Below the pieces are notes generated by a model, which saw only the letters and a program-made list of their open reading frames with translations, was not told the origin of the DNA and ran no database searches. Shown here one piece after another: positions 27,576 through 37,512 of a stretch of 64,000 nucleotides of DNA. Position 1 is the stretch's first letter; each line of letters opens with the position of its first letter. The stretch is from Aurantiacibacter gangjinensis. GTDB lineage: Bacteria > Pseudomonadota > Alphaproteobacteria > Sphingomonadales > Sphingomonadaceae. The position numbers were made by a program, and so were the translations under genes. The stretch is from positions 1,879,001-1,943,000 of the forward strand of contig NZ_CP018097.1 in NCBI RefSeq assembly GCF_001886695.1, read 5' to 3'.

Positions 27576-28538
27576 TCAGGTCAGCCTGCTCGCCAGCGCG
27601 CCGATCAGCGCGATATTGACGAGGATGTTGAAGGGAAATGTCACCGAAAGCGACATTGTGAGGTAGATTCCCGGATCGGCCTGCGGCAAGGCAAGGCGCA
27701 TGGCGGCAGGCACGGCGATATAGCTGGCGCTGGCGCATAGCACGCCGAGAGCAGCGGCGGAGCCGGTGTCGAGGCCGATGGCCGCACCCAGAGCCGTTCC
27801 CAGCGCGCCATTGATGATGGGCAGCGCAATCGCAATCGAGCCGAGCCGCCATGTCATGGCGCGCGAATCCAAGAGGCGCCGTGCAGCGATCAGGCCCATG
27901 TCGAGAAGGAAGAGGCACAGCACGCCCTTGAAGCCAGCCTCGAAGAAGGGCGAAACATCGGCGAAGCCATCCGCGCCGCCTATCATGCCGATTACAAAAG
28001 CGCCGAGCAAAAGCACGACCGAAGCATTGAAGAATACTTCATGTAACAGCTCGCTCGTGCCCTGTTGCTGGCGGTCCATCCCGCGGCGCGCCAGTAGCAA
28101 GCCGGTGAGGATGGCGGGCGTTTCCATCGCCGCCATCACTGCGACCATATATCCGCCGGGGGGAATGCCCTGCAGTTCGTAAATCTCCACCGCGGTGACA
28201 AAAGTTACCACGCTGACGGAGCCGTAATGCGCTGCAACCGCACCCGCATTCAGCTGGTCGAGTTTGCCGAAGCCTTTCAACATGGCGTATGCCATCAGCG
28301 GCAGCAGGAAACTCGCGCCAATCCCTGCGGCGAGGGCAAGACCGACGGTCACGTCCACGCCCGATTGTGATACGGCCACGCCCCCTTTCAGGCCGATGGC
28401 GGCCATCAGGTAGAGCGACATGCCCTTGGCAATCGCTTCGGGGATGGCGAGGTCGGATCTGGCCAGCGCGGCGAGGAAGCCGAGGACGAAGAAAAGCACT
28501 ACCGGCGATGTGAAGGTTTGCAGTGCTGCGGCGTCCAT
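27576..28538 (-). CDS. sbtA: SbtA-type sodium-dependent bicarbonate transporter
   Basis: Integral membrane permease of 320 residues with about ten helices in two inverted halves, matching the SbtA family (PF05982): TSPVVLFFVLGFLAALARSD, MSLYLMAAIGLKGGVAV, AAHYGSVSVVTFVTAVEIYE, MVAVMAAMETPAILTGLLLA, FLLDMGLIAARR, CASASYIAVPAAMRLALP, LSVTFPFNILVNIALI. Imports bicarbonate with sodium. The ATG at 28538 gives the short N-terminus usual in the family; an in-frame ATG at 28562 is possible. First gene of the sbtA-sbtB-carbonic anhydrase operon, divergent from lipA. Confidence 0.92.
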   Translation of the reverse strand: MDAAALQTFTSPVVLFFVLGFLAALARSDLAIPEAIAKGMSLYLMAAIGLKGGVAVSQSGVDVTVGLALAAGIGASFLLPLMAYAMLKGFGKLDQLNAGAVAAHYGSVSVVTFVTAVEIYELQGIPPGGYMVAVMAAMETPAILTGLLLARRGMDRQQQGTSELLHEVFFNASVVLLLGAFVIGMIGGADGFADVSPFFEAGFKGVLCLFLLDMGLIAARRLLDSRAMTWRLGSIAIALPIINGALGTALGAAIGLDTGSAAALGVLCASASYIAVPAAMRLALPQADPGIYLTMSLSVTFPFNILVNIALIGALASRLT

Positions 28539-28599
28539 GCGGCGCGTGATGCCTTGCGGCATTGCCTATGGCAAGTCTGGCCACTAAGTGGGCCGTGAA

Positions 28600-29559
28600 A
28601 TGACCGATCTTTCCAATCCTCCCCAACCGCAGCCTGAAGGCGATCGTCCGCAGCGCCAGCGCAAGCCTGACTGGATCCGGGTGAAAGCGCCGGTGTCCAA
28701 GGGCTATCACGAGACGCGCAAGCTGATGCGCGACCTGAAGCTGAACACGGTGTGCGAGGAAGCGGCTTGCCCCAATATCGGCGAGTGCTGGGACAAGAAG
28801 CATGCGACGGTCATGATCTTGGGCGATGTGTGCACCCGCGCCTGCGCGTTCTGCAATGTGAAGACCGGCATGCCGCGCATCGTCGATCCGATGGAGCCGG
28901 AGAACGTCGCCATTGCAGCGGGCGAAATGGGGCTGAACCATATCGTCATCACCAGCGTCGACCGGGATGACCTGCCCGATGGCGGGGCTGACCAGTTCGT
29001 GAAAGTCATCAAGGCGCTGCGCCGCGAGACCCCCGAGACGACTATCGAGATCCTCACGCCCGACTTTCGCGGCAAGATGCGGCCTGCGGTCGAGAAAATC
29101 TGCGAAGCGGGGCCGGATGTGTACAACCACAATCTGGAAACCGTGCCGCGGCTTTATCCCACCATCCGCCCCGGCGCGCGCTATTACGCTTCGCTTCGCC
29201 TGCTGGAAGAGGTCAAAAGCCACGACCCGATGATCTTCACCAAGTCCGGCATCATGCTGGGACTGGGCGAGCAGCGGCTGGAAGTGCACCAGGTGATGGA
29301 CGACATGCGCAGCGCCGATGTCGATTTCATCACCATGGGGCAGTATCTCCAGCCCACGCCCAAGCATGCGAAGGTCGAAGATTTCGTGACCCCGAAAGCT
29401 TTTGCCGCATTCGGTTCGATTGCGCGCGCCAAAGGCTTTCTGCAGGTCGCTTCCAGCCCGCTTACCCGTTCCAGCTATCACGCCGGGGACGATTTCGCCG
29501 TGATGAAAGCTGCACGCGAGGAGAGGCTCGCCAAGGCAGCGGCCAAGGCCAAAGCCTGA
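28600..29559 (+). CDS. lipA: Lipoyl synthase
   Basis: Radical SAM enzyme that inserts sulfur into octanoyl groups to make the lipoyl cofactor. The 319-residue protein has both cluster motifs: the auxiliary-cluster cysteines in [13 protein letters not shown] and the radical-SAM CxxxCxxC in CTRACAFC, with the RSSYHAGD motif near the C-terminus. The ATG at 28600 (MTDLSNPP) is preferred over an in-frame GTG at 28588. The stop shares one base with the COQ10-like gene (TGATG). Confidence 0.97.
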   Translation: MTDLSNPPQPQPEGDRPQRQRKPDWIRVKAPVSKGYHETRKLMRDLKLNTVCEEAACPNIGECWDKKHATVMILGDVCTRACAFCNVKTGMPRIVDPMEPENVAIAAGEMGLNHIVITSVDRDDLPDGGADQFVKVIKALRRETPETTIEILTPDFRGKMRPAVEKICEAGPDVYNHNLETVPRLYPTIRPGARYYASLRLLEEVKSHDPMIFTKSGIMLGLGEQRLEVHQVMDDMRSADVDFITMGQYLQPTPKHAKVEDFVTPKAFAAFGSIARAKGFLQVASSPLTRSSYHAGDDFAVMKAAREERLAKAAAKAKA

Positions 29560-30020
29560 TGCCGAAAATTCAGGAAACGCACCGCCTGCCTTACACGGCA
29601 GAGCAGATGTTCGACCTCGTGGCCGATGTCGACAGCTATCCCAAATTCCTGCCGTGGGTGGTTGCCACGCGCGTGCGGCGCGATAGCGATACGGAGATGA
29701 CGGCGGACATGCTGGTCGGCTTCAAGGCGCTGCGCGAGAAATTCACCAGCAAGGTGGTGAAGGATCGTCCGAATACGATCCACGTGCATTATGTCGACGG
29801 CCCGCTGCGCGATCTCGACAATAACTGGACGTTCCGCGACTGCGGCGAAAATTGCTGCGAGATCGATTTCTGTGTCGATTTCGCGTTCAAGAACATCATG
29901 TTCGAGACGCTGGCCGGCCAATATATAGACCGCGCTTTCCGCAAGATGGTCGCCGCTTTCGAAACGCGCGCCGAAGAGCTTTACGGCAGCAACAATTCCA
30001 GCGCGCAAAGCGTCGCCTGA
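29559..30020 (+). CDS. COQ10/RatA-like START-domain protein
   Basis: Product of 153 residues with the SRPBCC/START fold pattern of the COQ10/RatA family: LPYTAEQMFDLVADVDSYPKFLPW, then EMTADMLVGFKALREKFTSKV, DGPLRDLDNNWTFRDC and ETLAGQYIDRAFRKMVAAFE. Eukaryotic COQ10 binds ubiquinone; E. coli RatA was described as affecting ribosome assembly. In Alphaproteobacteria the gene commonly follows lipA, which favours a quinone or respiratory role over a toxin. Its 3' end overlaps that of the converging pncC by 40 bp. Confidence 0.87.
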   Translation: MPKIQETHRLPYTAEQMFDLVADVDSYPKFLPWVVATRVRRDSDTEMTADMLVGFKALREKFTSKVVKDRPNTIHVHYVDGPLRDLDNNWTFRDCGENCCEIDFCVDFAFKNIMFETLAGQYIDRAFRKMVAAFETRAEELYGSNNSSAQSVA

Positions 30021-30478
30021 CGGCGCACGCCGGATCGTCCTTCATCTTCGAATAGACGCTCCTCCGCTTCAGGCTGGTCGACCCCGCGAATAGCGCGCGC
30101 GAAAACCACAGTGCCGACTGGCTTTGTCTCCGACCCGCCGCCGGGGCCTGCGATCCCGCTAATCGCTACGGCCACATCTGCGCCGCTGCGTTCCAGCGCG
30201 CCTTTCGCGATGGAATACACGCAGGCGACCGAGACGGCACCGAAGGCTTCCAGAATATCGTCCTCAACCCCCAGCAAGGTCTGCTTGGCCTCGTTTGAAT
30301 AGGTCACGAAGCTGCGATCGAGTACGGCCGAGCTGCCGGGAATTTCGGTGATGGCGGCGGCCACCAGTCCGCCGGTACAGCTTTCGGCCAAGGCGATCTT
30401 GCGACCGGCGGCGGCATTCTCCTCGACCACGCGGCGAGCGAGATCGGTGATTTCGGCGGGTAGCAGCGTGTCGCTCAT
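29981..30478 (-). CDS. pncC: CinA C-terminal family nicotinamide-nucleotide amidohydrolase
   Basis: Deamidates nicotinamide mononucleotide in NAD recycling. The 165-residue stand-alone CinA C-terminal domain shows AESCTGGLVAAAIT, VTYSNEAKQTLLGV, GAVSVACVYSIAKGAL and AISGIAGPGGGSETKPVGTV. The start overlaps the ispDF stop by 4 bp (ATGA), so it is the second gene of that operon. Its last 40 bp are shared, on the opposite strand, with the end of the COQ10-like gene. Confidence 0.93.
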   Translation of the reverse strand: MSDTLLPAEITDLARRVVEENAAAGRKIALAESCTGGLVAAAITEIPGSSAVLDRSFVTYSNEAKQTLLGVEDDILEAFGAVSVACVYSIAKGALERSGADVAVAISGIAGPGGGSETKPVGTVVFARAIRGVDQPEAEERLFEDEGRSGVRRQATLCALELLLP

Positions 30479-31626
30479 ATCTTCACCATGACAGCTACGG
30501 CCTGCGCTGCAATCCCTTCGCCGCGACCGGTGAAGCCGAGGCGTTCGGTCGTGGTCGCCTTGACGCTGATGGCAGACACATCGCACCCCAATAGAGCTGC
30601 GAGCCTCTCGCGCATTGCCTCTCGGTGCGGGCCGATTTTCGGCGCTTCGCAAATCAGCGTCAGGTCGACATTGCCGACTTGGTAACCGGCATCGGCAGCC
30701 AGTTTTACTGCATGCTCGATGAAGCGAGAGGAGGGCGCGCCTTTCCATTGCGGATCAGTCGGAGGAAAATGATCGCCAATGTCGCCCTGTGCGATGGCAC
30801 CGAGGATGGCGTCCACCACGGCATGTAACCCGACATCGGCATCCGAGTGGCCAGAGAGCCCTTGATGATGATCGATCTTCACTCCGCACAGCCACAGCTC
30901 CTCGCCATCGACGAGCCGGTGAACGTCGTAACCCGATCCCATGCGAACGGAGAGCGATGCTGTCACAAAATCCTCCTTGTAAGTCAGTTTGCGCAGTGCC
31001 TCGTCGCCTTCGACAAGCGCGATGTCATACCCAGCCGCACGAAGCACCTGGGCATCGTCGCCTGCATCGGCACCGCCGCTCCAATCGCGGTGAGCCGCGA
31101 GGATGGCAGCAAAGCCGAATGCCTGCGGAGTCTGGACGCGGCGCAGTTTCTCCCGCTCAGCGTTTTGCGCCATCACGCCATCGCGCGCGACGACCATGGA
31201 ATCGACCACCGGCAGCACGGGGATCGCGCCAGCGTGGTAAGCCAAAGCTTCCACCAGGCGTTCGATTACGGCAGGCGGGCAATCGGGCCGCGCCGCGTCG
31301 TGGATCAGCACCACCGCAGGGGCATCGCTGGCGAGCGCCTCCAAGCCTTGGGCCACGCTTTCCTGCCGCGTCGCGCCGCCGGTCAGCAGGGTGATGTCGG
31401 TCATGCCATCGAGCAGCTTGCTGGCGAGCTCATTCGCCCCTTCCGGAATGGCCACCGCGATCCGGCCCACACCCGCAGCCCGCAAATTCTCTGCGGCGAT
31501 GCGCAAAACGCTGGAGCCGCGATAAGGCGTGAATTGCTTGGGAACAGGCTGGCCTGCGCGCAGCCCCTTGCCGGCGGCCACGATTACGGCGGCAATGCGG
31601 GGCGAGGGCGGGGGAATACTGTCCAT
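30475..31626 (-). CDS. ispDF: Bifunctional IspD/IspF isoprenoid enzyme
   Basis: Fusion of 4-diphosphocytidyl-2-C-methyl-D-erythritol synthase and 2-C-methyl-D-erythritol 2,4-cyclodiphosphate synthase, two MEP-pathway steps. The 382-residue product has the IspD CTP-binding start (AVIVAAGKGLRAGQPVPKQF), IHDAARPDCP and TPQAFGF, then the IspF half beginning at MGSGYDVHRLVDGEELWLCG with the zinc-site GHSDADVGLHAVVDAILGA and VKATTTERLGFTGRGEGIAA. Fusion of the two is typical of Alphaproteobacteria. The start at 31626 (MDSIPPP) has a weak ribosome-binding site. Divergent from dusB. Confidence 0.95.
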   Translation of the reverse strand: MDSIPPPSPRIAAVIVAAGKGLRAGQPVPKQFTPYRGSSVLRIAAENLRAAGVGRIAVAIPEGANELASKLLDGMTDITLLTGGATRQESVAQGLEALASDAPAVVLIHDAARPDCPPAVIERLVEALAYHAGAIPVLPVVDSMVVARDGVMAQNAEREKLRRVQTPQAFGFAAILAAHRDWSGGADAGDDAQVLRAAGYDIALVEGDEALRKLTYKEDFVTASLSVRMGSGYDVHRLVDGEELWLCGVKIDHHQGLSGHSDADVGLHAVVDAILGAIAQGDIGDHFPPTDPQWKGAPSSRFIEHAVKLAADAGYQVGNVDLTLICEAPKIGPHREAMRERLAALLGCDVSAISVKATTTERLGFTGRGEGIAAQAVAVMVKI

Positions 31627-31706
31627 GGGCGGCACGGCGCTAGCCGCTTGAGCCGCGGCTCGCAATCCACTATGCGGCTGCCTATATTTTAGGCACATTG
31701 AGCGAC

Positions 31707-32723
31707 ATGAGCGATCTTCCCACCCCTCCGGCAGTCACGCCAATCGACATCGGTCCTGTACGGATCGACTGCCCGGTCGTGCTCGCGCCGATGACGGGGG
31801 TCACCGATCGTCCGTTCCGCACGCTGGTACGCCGCTACGGCTCCGGCCTCAATGTCACCGAGATGATTGCCAGCGAAGCGGCCATTCGCGAGACACGCCA
31901 GTCCATCCAAAAAGCCGAATGGCATCCGAGCGAAGAGCCCGTCTCCATGCAATTGGTCGGCTGCGATCCTGCCAGCATGGGCGAAGCGGCAAAGCTGCAG
32001 GAAGACAACGGCGCGGCGATCATAGACATCAATTTCGGCTGCCCCGTGCGCAAGGTGGTGGGCCAGCTTGCTGGCTCTGCCCTGATGCGCGAAGTGCCGC
32101 TGGCGACAAAGCTGATGGAAGCTACGGTAAAAGCGGTGGACGTGCCCGTCACCGTCAAGATGCGCATGGGCTGGGACCATGCCAGCCTCAACGCGCCCGA
32201 ACTGGCGCATATCGCAGAAGATCTAGGCGTGAAGATGATCACCGTCCATGGGCGCACGCGCAACCAGATGTATAAAGGTAGCGCCGACTGGTCCTTCATT
32301 CGCAAGGTGAAAGACGCGGTCGGCATTCCCGTCATCGTGAACGGCGATATCTGCTCCATCGCCGATGCTGCCACGGCACTGGAGCAATCCGGCGCGGATG
32401 GCCTGATGATCGGGCGCGGTGCTTATGGCAAGCCGTGGCTGCTGGGGCAGGTGATGCATTGGTGGCAGACCGGCGAAGCGCTCGAAAGCCCATCCTTTGA
32501 TGAGCAGTACGAGACCGTCATCGAACATTACGCGCAGATGCTCGATCATTATGGCGAGCCCGTGGGCGTGAAGATCGCGCGCAAGCACTTGGGCTGGTAC
32601 ACCAGGGGGATGCACGGCTCCGCCGATTTCCGGAACAAGGTCAACGTGATCGACGACGCCAAACAGGTGCTGGGCGAGCTGGAACGCTTCTACGAGCCAT
32701 TCCTGAGGCGCCGCGCCGCGTGA
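31707..32723 (+). CDS. dusB: tRNA-dihydrouridine synthase (DusB/NifR3)
   Basis: FMN enzyme that reduces uridines in the tRNA D loop. The 338-residue TIM-barrel protein has [40 protein letters not shown] with the catalytic cysteine, [24 protein letters not shown] and VNGDICS followed by [14 protein letters not shown]. First gene of the classical alphaproteobacterial nifR3-ntrBC-ntrYX cluster, and it overlaps ntrB by 4 bp. The ATG at 31707 is preferred to an in-frame TTG at 31698. Confidence 0.95.
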   Translation: MSDLPTPPAVTPIDIGPVRIDCPVVLAPMTGVTDRPFRTLVRRYGSGLNVTEMIASEAAIRETRQSIQKAEWHPSEEPVSMQLVGCDPASMGEAAKLQEDNGAAIIDINFGCPVRKVVGQLAGSALMREVPLATKLMEATVKAVDVPVTVKMRMGWDHASLNAPELAHIAEDLGVKMITVHGRTRNQMYKGSADWSFIRKVKDAVGIPVIVNGDICSIADAATALEQSGADGLMIGRGAYGKPWLLGQVMHWWQTGEALESPSFDEQYETVIEHYAQMLDHYGEPVGVKIARKHLGWYTRGMHGSADFRNKVNVIDDAKQVLGELERFYEPFLRRRAA

Positions 32724-33790
32724 ACGATAGGCCCGCCGCGCGCGACCAGATCAATGGCTTGTCCTTCGCGATGCTGGTGCTGTCGCCCGGCATGGTCATC
32801 ACCGAAGCGAACCCGGCGGCTGAAAACCTGCTCGGCCTCAGCGCGCATCGCCTTTGCGGCCAGCCGTTTCTCGATGTGGTGCGCTTCACGAGCAATTCCA
32901 TGCGCGAGAAGCTGAGAGAGCCTGACGGGCAATTGATCGCGCGTGGTCTCGACGCCCGTGTGGGAAGCCAAGATTTGCGGCTCAATCTCACGCTATCGGC
33001 ACTGCACAGCCATCCCGGTTGGCAAGTGGTGACACTGTCGGACGCCAGCCAGGATGAGCGAATGGGCGACCATGACCGGCGCGGTACGCTGCGCGGACCG
33101 GCTGTGCTGGCTCACGAAATCAAGAACCCACTGGCCGCAATCAGGGGCGCCGCGCAGCTGCTCGCGCGGAAGGCGGACGAGACGCAAGCCCAACTCACCG
33201 CGCTTATCACCGACGAGGTCGACCGTATCGCGCAATTGGTCGACCGGATGCAGCGGCTTGGGCGAGAACGGCCTGAGCCGGTAGGACCGGTCAATCCGCA
33301 TGAGGCTATTCACCGCGCTTACGGCACTGTGAAAATGGCGAGCGACACGAGCATCAGCTGGCGCGATGAATTCGATCCCTCGCTGCCGCATGTGTTGGCG
33401 AATGAAGGCGCGCTGGTGCAGGTGCTTGTGAACCTGCTGGCGAATGCTCGCGACGCCTGTAGCGAGAGTGTTACCCCCGAAGTGCGGGTGCGCACAAGGT
33501 TCGTCAGCGGGCTGGTGATGAATGTCATCCGGCTGGGCAGGCCGGTCGGACTGCCTATCGAAATCCGCGTCAGCGACAACGGTGCGGGCATCGATCCCCG
33601 CATACGCGAAGATATTTTCGAACCCTTTGTGTCGACAAAGCAGAACGGGCAGGGATTGGGGCTGGCGCTTGTGCAGAAACTTGTCCGCGACATGGACGGG
33701 CGGGTTTCGCATGAGCGTGATGAAAGAACTGGCTGGACGCATTTCAGCGTGCACCTGCCCATGGCGCGCGAGGAGGAGGAAAGCGCATGA
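32720..33790 (+). CDS. ntrB: Nitrogen regulation sensor histidine kinase NtrB
   Basis: Cytoplasmic kinase of 356 residues that phosphorylates NtrC under nitrogen limitation and is controlled by PII. Domains: PAS (about 15-105, [20 protein letters not shown]), HisKA with phospho-acceptor His132 in [20 protein letters not shown], and HATPase ([40 protein letters not shown]). Begins with GTG in a GTGA overlap with dusB and overlaps ntrC by 4 bp. Confidence 0.95.
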   Translation: MNDRPAARDQINGLSFAMLVLSPGMVITEANPAAENLLGLSAHRLCGQPFLDVVRFTSNSMREKLREPDGQLIARGLDARVGSQDLRLNLTLSALHSHPGWQVVTLSDASQDERMGDHDRRGTLRGPAVLAHEIKNPLAAIRGAAQLLARKADETQAQLTALITDEVDRIAQLVDRMQRLGRERPEPVGPVNPHEAIHRAYGTVKMASDTSISWRDEFDPSLPHVLANEGALVQVLVNLLANARDACSESVTPEVRVRTRFVSGLVMNVIRLGRPVGLPIEIRVSDNGAGIDPRIREDIFEPFVSTKQNGQGLGLALVQKLVRDMDGRVSHERDERTGWTHFSVHLPMAREEEESA

Positions 33791-35190
33791 ACCGCAAGGC
33801 TTTGCTGGTCGAGGACGATGCCGCCATCGCCACCGTCATCAGGGCTGCGCTGGAGGATGAGGGCTTCCGCGTCGATGCGTGCGACACGATCGTCGCGCGC
33901 GACGCCGCGCTGGCAACGGGCGCCTATGGCGTGATGCTGACCGATGTCATGCTGCTGGATGGCGATGGGCTCGCAACGCTCGACCGGGTGCGGGAGACTT
34001 ATCCCGAGATGCCGGTCATCATCCTCTCCGCGCAAAACACCCTCGATACGGCGATCCGCGCGAGCGATGGCGGGGCCTTCGAGTACTTCCCCAAACCGTT
34101 CGATCTGGACGAATTGGTCCGTGCCACTCTGCAGGCTGCGGATAGTCGGAAAACGGCGCCTGCTGTCGATGCAGATCCCGCCGAAGGCTTGCCGCTGATC
34201 GGTCGCAGCGCGGCGATGCAGGATGTCTATCGCCTGATCACCCGCTTGCTAAACAACGACCTCACCGTTCTCATTCTGGGCGAGAGCGGAACCGGCAAGG
34301 AGCTGGTTGCAGAGGCGATCCATCAATTGGGCGCGCGCAAGGCCGCGCCGTTCGTCGCTGTCAACACGGCGGCAATCCCGCGCGAGCTAATCGAAAGCGA
34401 GCTGTTCGGCCACGAGAAGGGCGCATTCACGGGCGCGACCGCGCGCACTATCGGCAAATTCGAGCAGGCCGATGGCGGCACACTGTTCCTCGACGAAATC
34501 GGAGACATGCCGGCAGAAGCGCAAACGCGCCTTCTGCGCGCCCTGCAATCCGGACGGATCCGCCGAGTGGGCGGCCGCGAGGAAATCGCCGTCGATGTCC
34601 GTATCGTGGCTGCGACCAATCGCGACCTGCTGCCGATGATCGCCGACGGCTCTTTTCGGGAAGATCTGTATTACCGGTTGAACGTCGTGCCGATCAAACT
34701 GCCGCCTTTACGGGAGCGGACGGATGATGTGCCCGCCCTTGCGCGGCACTTTCTCGTTACGGCGGCGCAGGACGGTTTGCCGCAGCGCTCGCTTTCGGAC
34801 GATGCAGCGAGGCTTCTCTCGAACCAGCCGTGGCGCGGCAATGTGCGCGAGCTGCAGAACCTCATGCTGCGCGCTGCGCTGATGGCGCGCGACGATGTGA
34901 TCGATGCGGCGACAGTTGAGGGGTTGTTAGACGATGGCGCTGGCGGCGCCACGTCGTCCAGAGACATTGCCAAGGCTGTCGAGCAATGGATAGCGACAGC
35001 CTCCTTTCCCGAAGGCGAGGTCTACCATTCCGCCTTGGCGGAGCTAGAACGGCCGGTGTTCTGCCACGCGCTGCAAAAGACAGGCGGAAACCAGGTGAAA
35101 GCCGCGCGGCTTCTCGGCATCAATCGCAACACGCTGCGCAAAAGGCTGTCCGATCTCGATATCGACCCCGATAGTTTCGGCCATTCTTGA
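33787..35190 (+). CDS. ntrC: Nitrogen regulation response regulator NtrC (sigma-54 activator)
   Basis: Response regulator of 467 residues that activates sigma-54 promoters of nitrogen-assimilation genes. Receiver domain with phospho-acceptor Asp53 (MLTDVMLLDGDG), AAA+ domain with Walker A GESGTGKELVAEA, the sigma-54-contact motif GAFTGA (KGAFTGATART), Walker B GGTLFLDEIGDMP, and a C-terminal Fis-type helix-turn-helix (NQVKAARLLGINRNTLRKRL). The intact GAFTGA loop contrasts with NtrX in the same cluster. Confidence 0.96.
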   Translation: MNRKALLVEDDAAIATVIRAALEDEGFRVDACDTIVARDAALATGAYGVMLTDVMLLDGDGLATLDRVRETYPEMPVIILSAQNTLDTAIRASDGGAFEYFPKPFDLDELVRATLQAADSRKTAPAVDADPAEGLPLIGRSAAMQDVYRLITRLLNNDLTVLILGESGTGKELVAEAIHQLGARKAAPFVAVNTAAIPRELIESELFGHEKGAFTGATARTIGKFEQADGGTLFLDEIGDMPAEAQTRLLRALQSGRIRRVGGREEIAVDVRIVAATNRDLLPMIADGSFREDLYYRLNVVPIKLPPLRERTDDVPALARHFLVTAAQDGLPQRSLSDDAARLLSNQPWRGNVRELQNLMLRAALMARDDVIDAATVEGLLDDGAGGATSSRDIAKAVEQWIATASFPEGEVYHSALAELERPVFCHALQKTGGNQVKAARLLGINRNTLRKRLSDLDIDPDSFGHS

Positions 35191-35261
35191 TCGCGCGTGA
35201 TGGTGGAATGACGCCACTTTTCCCTTGCGATAGGGCAACAGCCCTGTTGTAAGCTTGCAAC

Positions 35262-37490
35262 ATGGCGGACGAGCCGATTTCACAGACTGCCCCTCCCGTC
35301 GGCGGACGATCCCGCCTGCGACGGCGCGCGGCTGTCACGGCACGCAAGGTCAACCTGTTCTTCTGGCTGGAAGTCGCGTGCATTATCGCGCTGGTCGGCA
35401 TGCTCGGCACGCTCTGGCTGACGCTGGCCAACCTGCCGAGCGATGGCGAGCCGCTCCCATCCGCACAGGCCGCTTACCTGTTGCTGGGGACGCTATTGCC
35501 GGCTCTGGGCCTCATCGTACTGTGGGGCCGCCGCATCGCGATCCGCCGGGCAGGCGGCACGACGGCGCGCCTGCATGTGAACCTCGTATTTTTCTTTTCG
35601 CTATTGGCTGCCGTGCCGACGTTGATTGTGGCGGTCTTCGCATCCATCCTATTCCAATCCGGCGTGGAATTCTGGTTCAGTCGAGATTCGCGAGGCATTC
35701 TTCAGGATGCCAGCCAGTTGGCGCAGGATTTCTATGATGAGAACCAGCGGGCCATTGGTGGCGAGGCTCTCACCATGGCGATGGATTTGCGTTTCTTCTC
35801 GACACAACTGGAACTCGAGGGAGCTGAATTTTGGGACCAGTATTCGCAGCAGACCCTCAACCGGAATCTGAGCGAAAGCGCGATCCTCGCGCCGGCTTCC
35901 GATGGAAATTTCAGAGTTCTCGCGATCGTCGATCCTGATGACGATTATGATCGTGTTCGACTGACTAACGAGGACGCAGAGTATCTTCAATCCGGCCAAC
36001 CAGTTGTGATGCGAGCCACGCCGGAGCGGACAGAAGCCATAACCGCGCTTTTTCCTGCGCGAGAGATATATCTCTACGTGTCGCGCGATTCCGATGCCGA
36101 GGCTGTCGCGCAATATGAGCGCGCGCAAAACGTTATCGGCAGTTATGATAATCTGACCGACGAGGCGCGGGTGTTGCAGTTGCAGTTTAATTTCGCGCTG
36201 TTCGGTGTGTCGCTCGCGCTCGTGGCGCTCGCCGTGTGGGCGGCGCTGCGCTTTGCCGACAGGCAGGTAAAGCCGCTTACCGAACTGGCTGATGCGGCAG
36301 GCGAGATCGGCGCAGGCAATTATGCGATGCGCGTGTCCGGCAGGACAGGGCCGGACGAGATCGGCACGCTCAACCGCGCCTTCAATCGCATGTCGGCGCA
36401 GATCGAGACACAGACGGACGCATTGCTCGGCGCGAACCGCCAGCTTGCAGAACGACGCGCCTTTATCGAGGCGGTGCTGCAATCGATCACGGCGGGCATC
36501 GTCTCGGTCGATGCCGATGGGCGCATCCTGCTGATGAACAGTTCCGCACAGCGCCTGCTGCTCGACAGCGAGGGGCCGGTGCCGGTCGAGACGCCGCTGG
36601 AAGATGTCGCGCCGCAGCTTCATGCGCTGGTCGCGGAAGGCGCCAAGAGCGAAATCATCCAGATCAGCCAAGGGGCCGAATTACTGACGTTGGCCGTGCA
36701 GGTTGCACCCGCGACGGGCGGCCATGTCATCACCTTCGAAGATATCACCCGCCAGCTGCTCGACCAGCGACAGGCAGCCTGGTCCGATGTCGCACGCCGC
36801 ATCGCGCATGAGATCAAAAACCCGCTCACCCCGATTCAGCTGGCGACCGAGCGGCTGAAGCGCCGCTATGCCCGCCAGATCGAGCAGGATGCGGAACTGT
36901 TCGACGAGCTGACCGGCACGATCATCCGGCAGGTGGGGGACCTGCGCAAGATGGTGGACGAATTCTCCAGCTTCGCGCGGCTGCCCAAGCCGGTCTTCCG
37001 CAGCGAGGATGCGGTCGACCTCGTGCGCCAGGCGCTTTTCCTGCAGGAAGTGGCGCACCCGGAGATCGCGTACAGCTTCGAAGCGGATAGCGACATCCCG
37101 GCAATCGAATGCGATCGCCACCAGCTGGGCCAGGCGATGACGAATGTGCTGAAGAACGCGGCAGAAGCCGTCGAAGCGCGCATAGCCGATGCCCCGGCCG
37201 ATTGGCGCGGACGCATCGGCGTGACCATGCAGCTATCGGGCGATCATGTGGAAATTGCGGTCAACGACAATGGCACCGGCCTGCCGCAAGGCTCTGTCAA
37301 TGTCATGGAACCTTATGTCACCACCCGCGAGAAGGGCACCGGCCTCGGCCTCGCCATCGTGAAAAAGATCGTCGAGGAACATGCAGGCGATCTCGAATTC
37401 GCGGCCCGTCCCGAAGGCGGCACACGCGCTGTTCTGCGCTTTGCCGTGCGGCCTGCCGACCTGGATGAACACACAGAGGCGGCTGAATAG
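35262..37490 (+). CDS. ntrY: Membrane sensor histidine kinase NtrY
   Basis: Product of 742 residues. Three N-terminal membrane helices (about 30-52, 67-87, 107-130), a periplasmic region of about 175 residues, a further helix near 308-330, HAMP, PAS (about 395-500), HisKA with His516 ([20 protein letters not shown]) and HATPase (NVLKNAAEAVEA, VNDNGTGLP, TREKGTGLGLAIVKKI). It partners NtrX; in related bacteria the pair links redox or nitrogen state to respiration and envelope genes. Separated from ntrC by 71 bp, so an internal promoter is possible. Confidence 0.95.
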   Translation: MADEPISQTAPPVGGRSRLRRRAAVTARKVNLFFWLEVACIIALVGMLGTLWLTLANLPSDGEPLPSAQAAYLLLGTLLPALGLIVLWGRRIAIRRAGGTTARLHVNLVFFFSLLAAVPTLIVAVFASILFQSGVEFWFSRDSRGILQDASQLAQDFYDENQRAIGGEALTMAMDLRFFSTQLELEGAEFWDQYSQQTLNRNLSESAILAPASDGNFRVLAIVDPDDDYDRVRLTNEDAEYLQSGQPVVMRATPERTEAITALFPAREIYLYVSRDSDAEAVAQYERAQNVIGSYDNLTDEARVLQLQFNFALFGVSLALVALAVWAALRFADRQVKPLTELADAAGEIGAGNYAMRVSGRTGPDEIGTLNRAFNRMSAQIETQTDALLGANRQLAERRAFIEAVLQSITAGIVSVDADGRILLMNSSAQRLLLDSEGPVPVETPLEDVAPQLHALVAEGAKSEIIQISQGAELLTLAVQVAPATGGHVITFEDITRQLLDQRQAAWSDVARRIAHEIKNPLTPIQLATERLKRRYARQIEQDAELFDELTGTIIRQVGDLRKMVDEFSSFARLPKPVFRSEDAVDLVRQALFLQEVAHPEIAYSFEADSDIPAIECDRHQLGQAMTNVLKNAAEAVEARIADAPADWRGRIGVTMQLSGDHVEIAVNDNGTGLPQGSVNVMEPYVTTREKGTGLGLAIVKKIVEEHAGDLEFAARPEGGTRAVLRFAVRPADLDEHTEAAE

Positions 37491-37512
37491 AATGATCATT
37501 GGAGAGCACTGA

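Noticed and set aside
29559-30020. RatA-like gene as the toxin of a toxin-antitoxin pair
   Set aside because: No antitoxin gene is adjacent. The gene follows lipA, and COQ10-type lipid-binding function is more likely.
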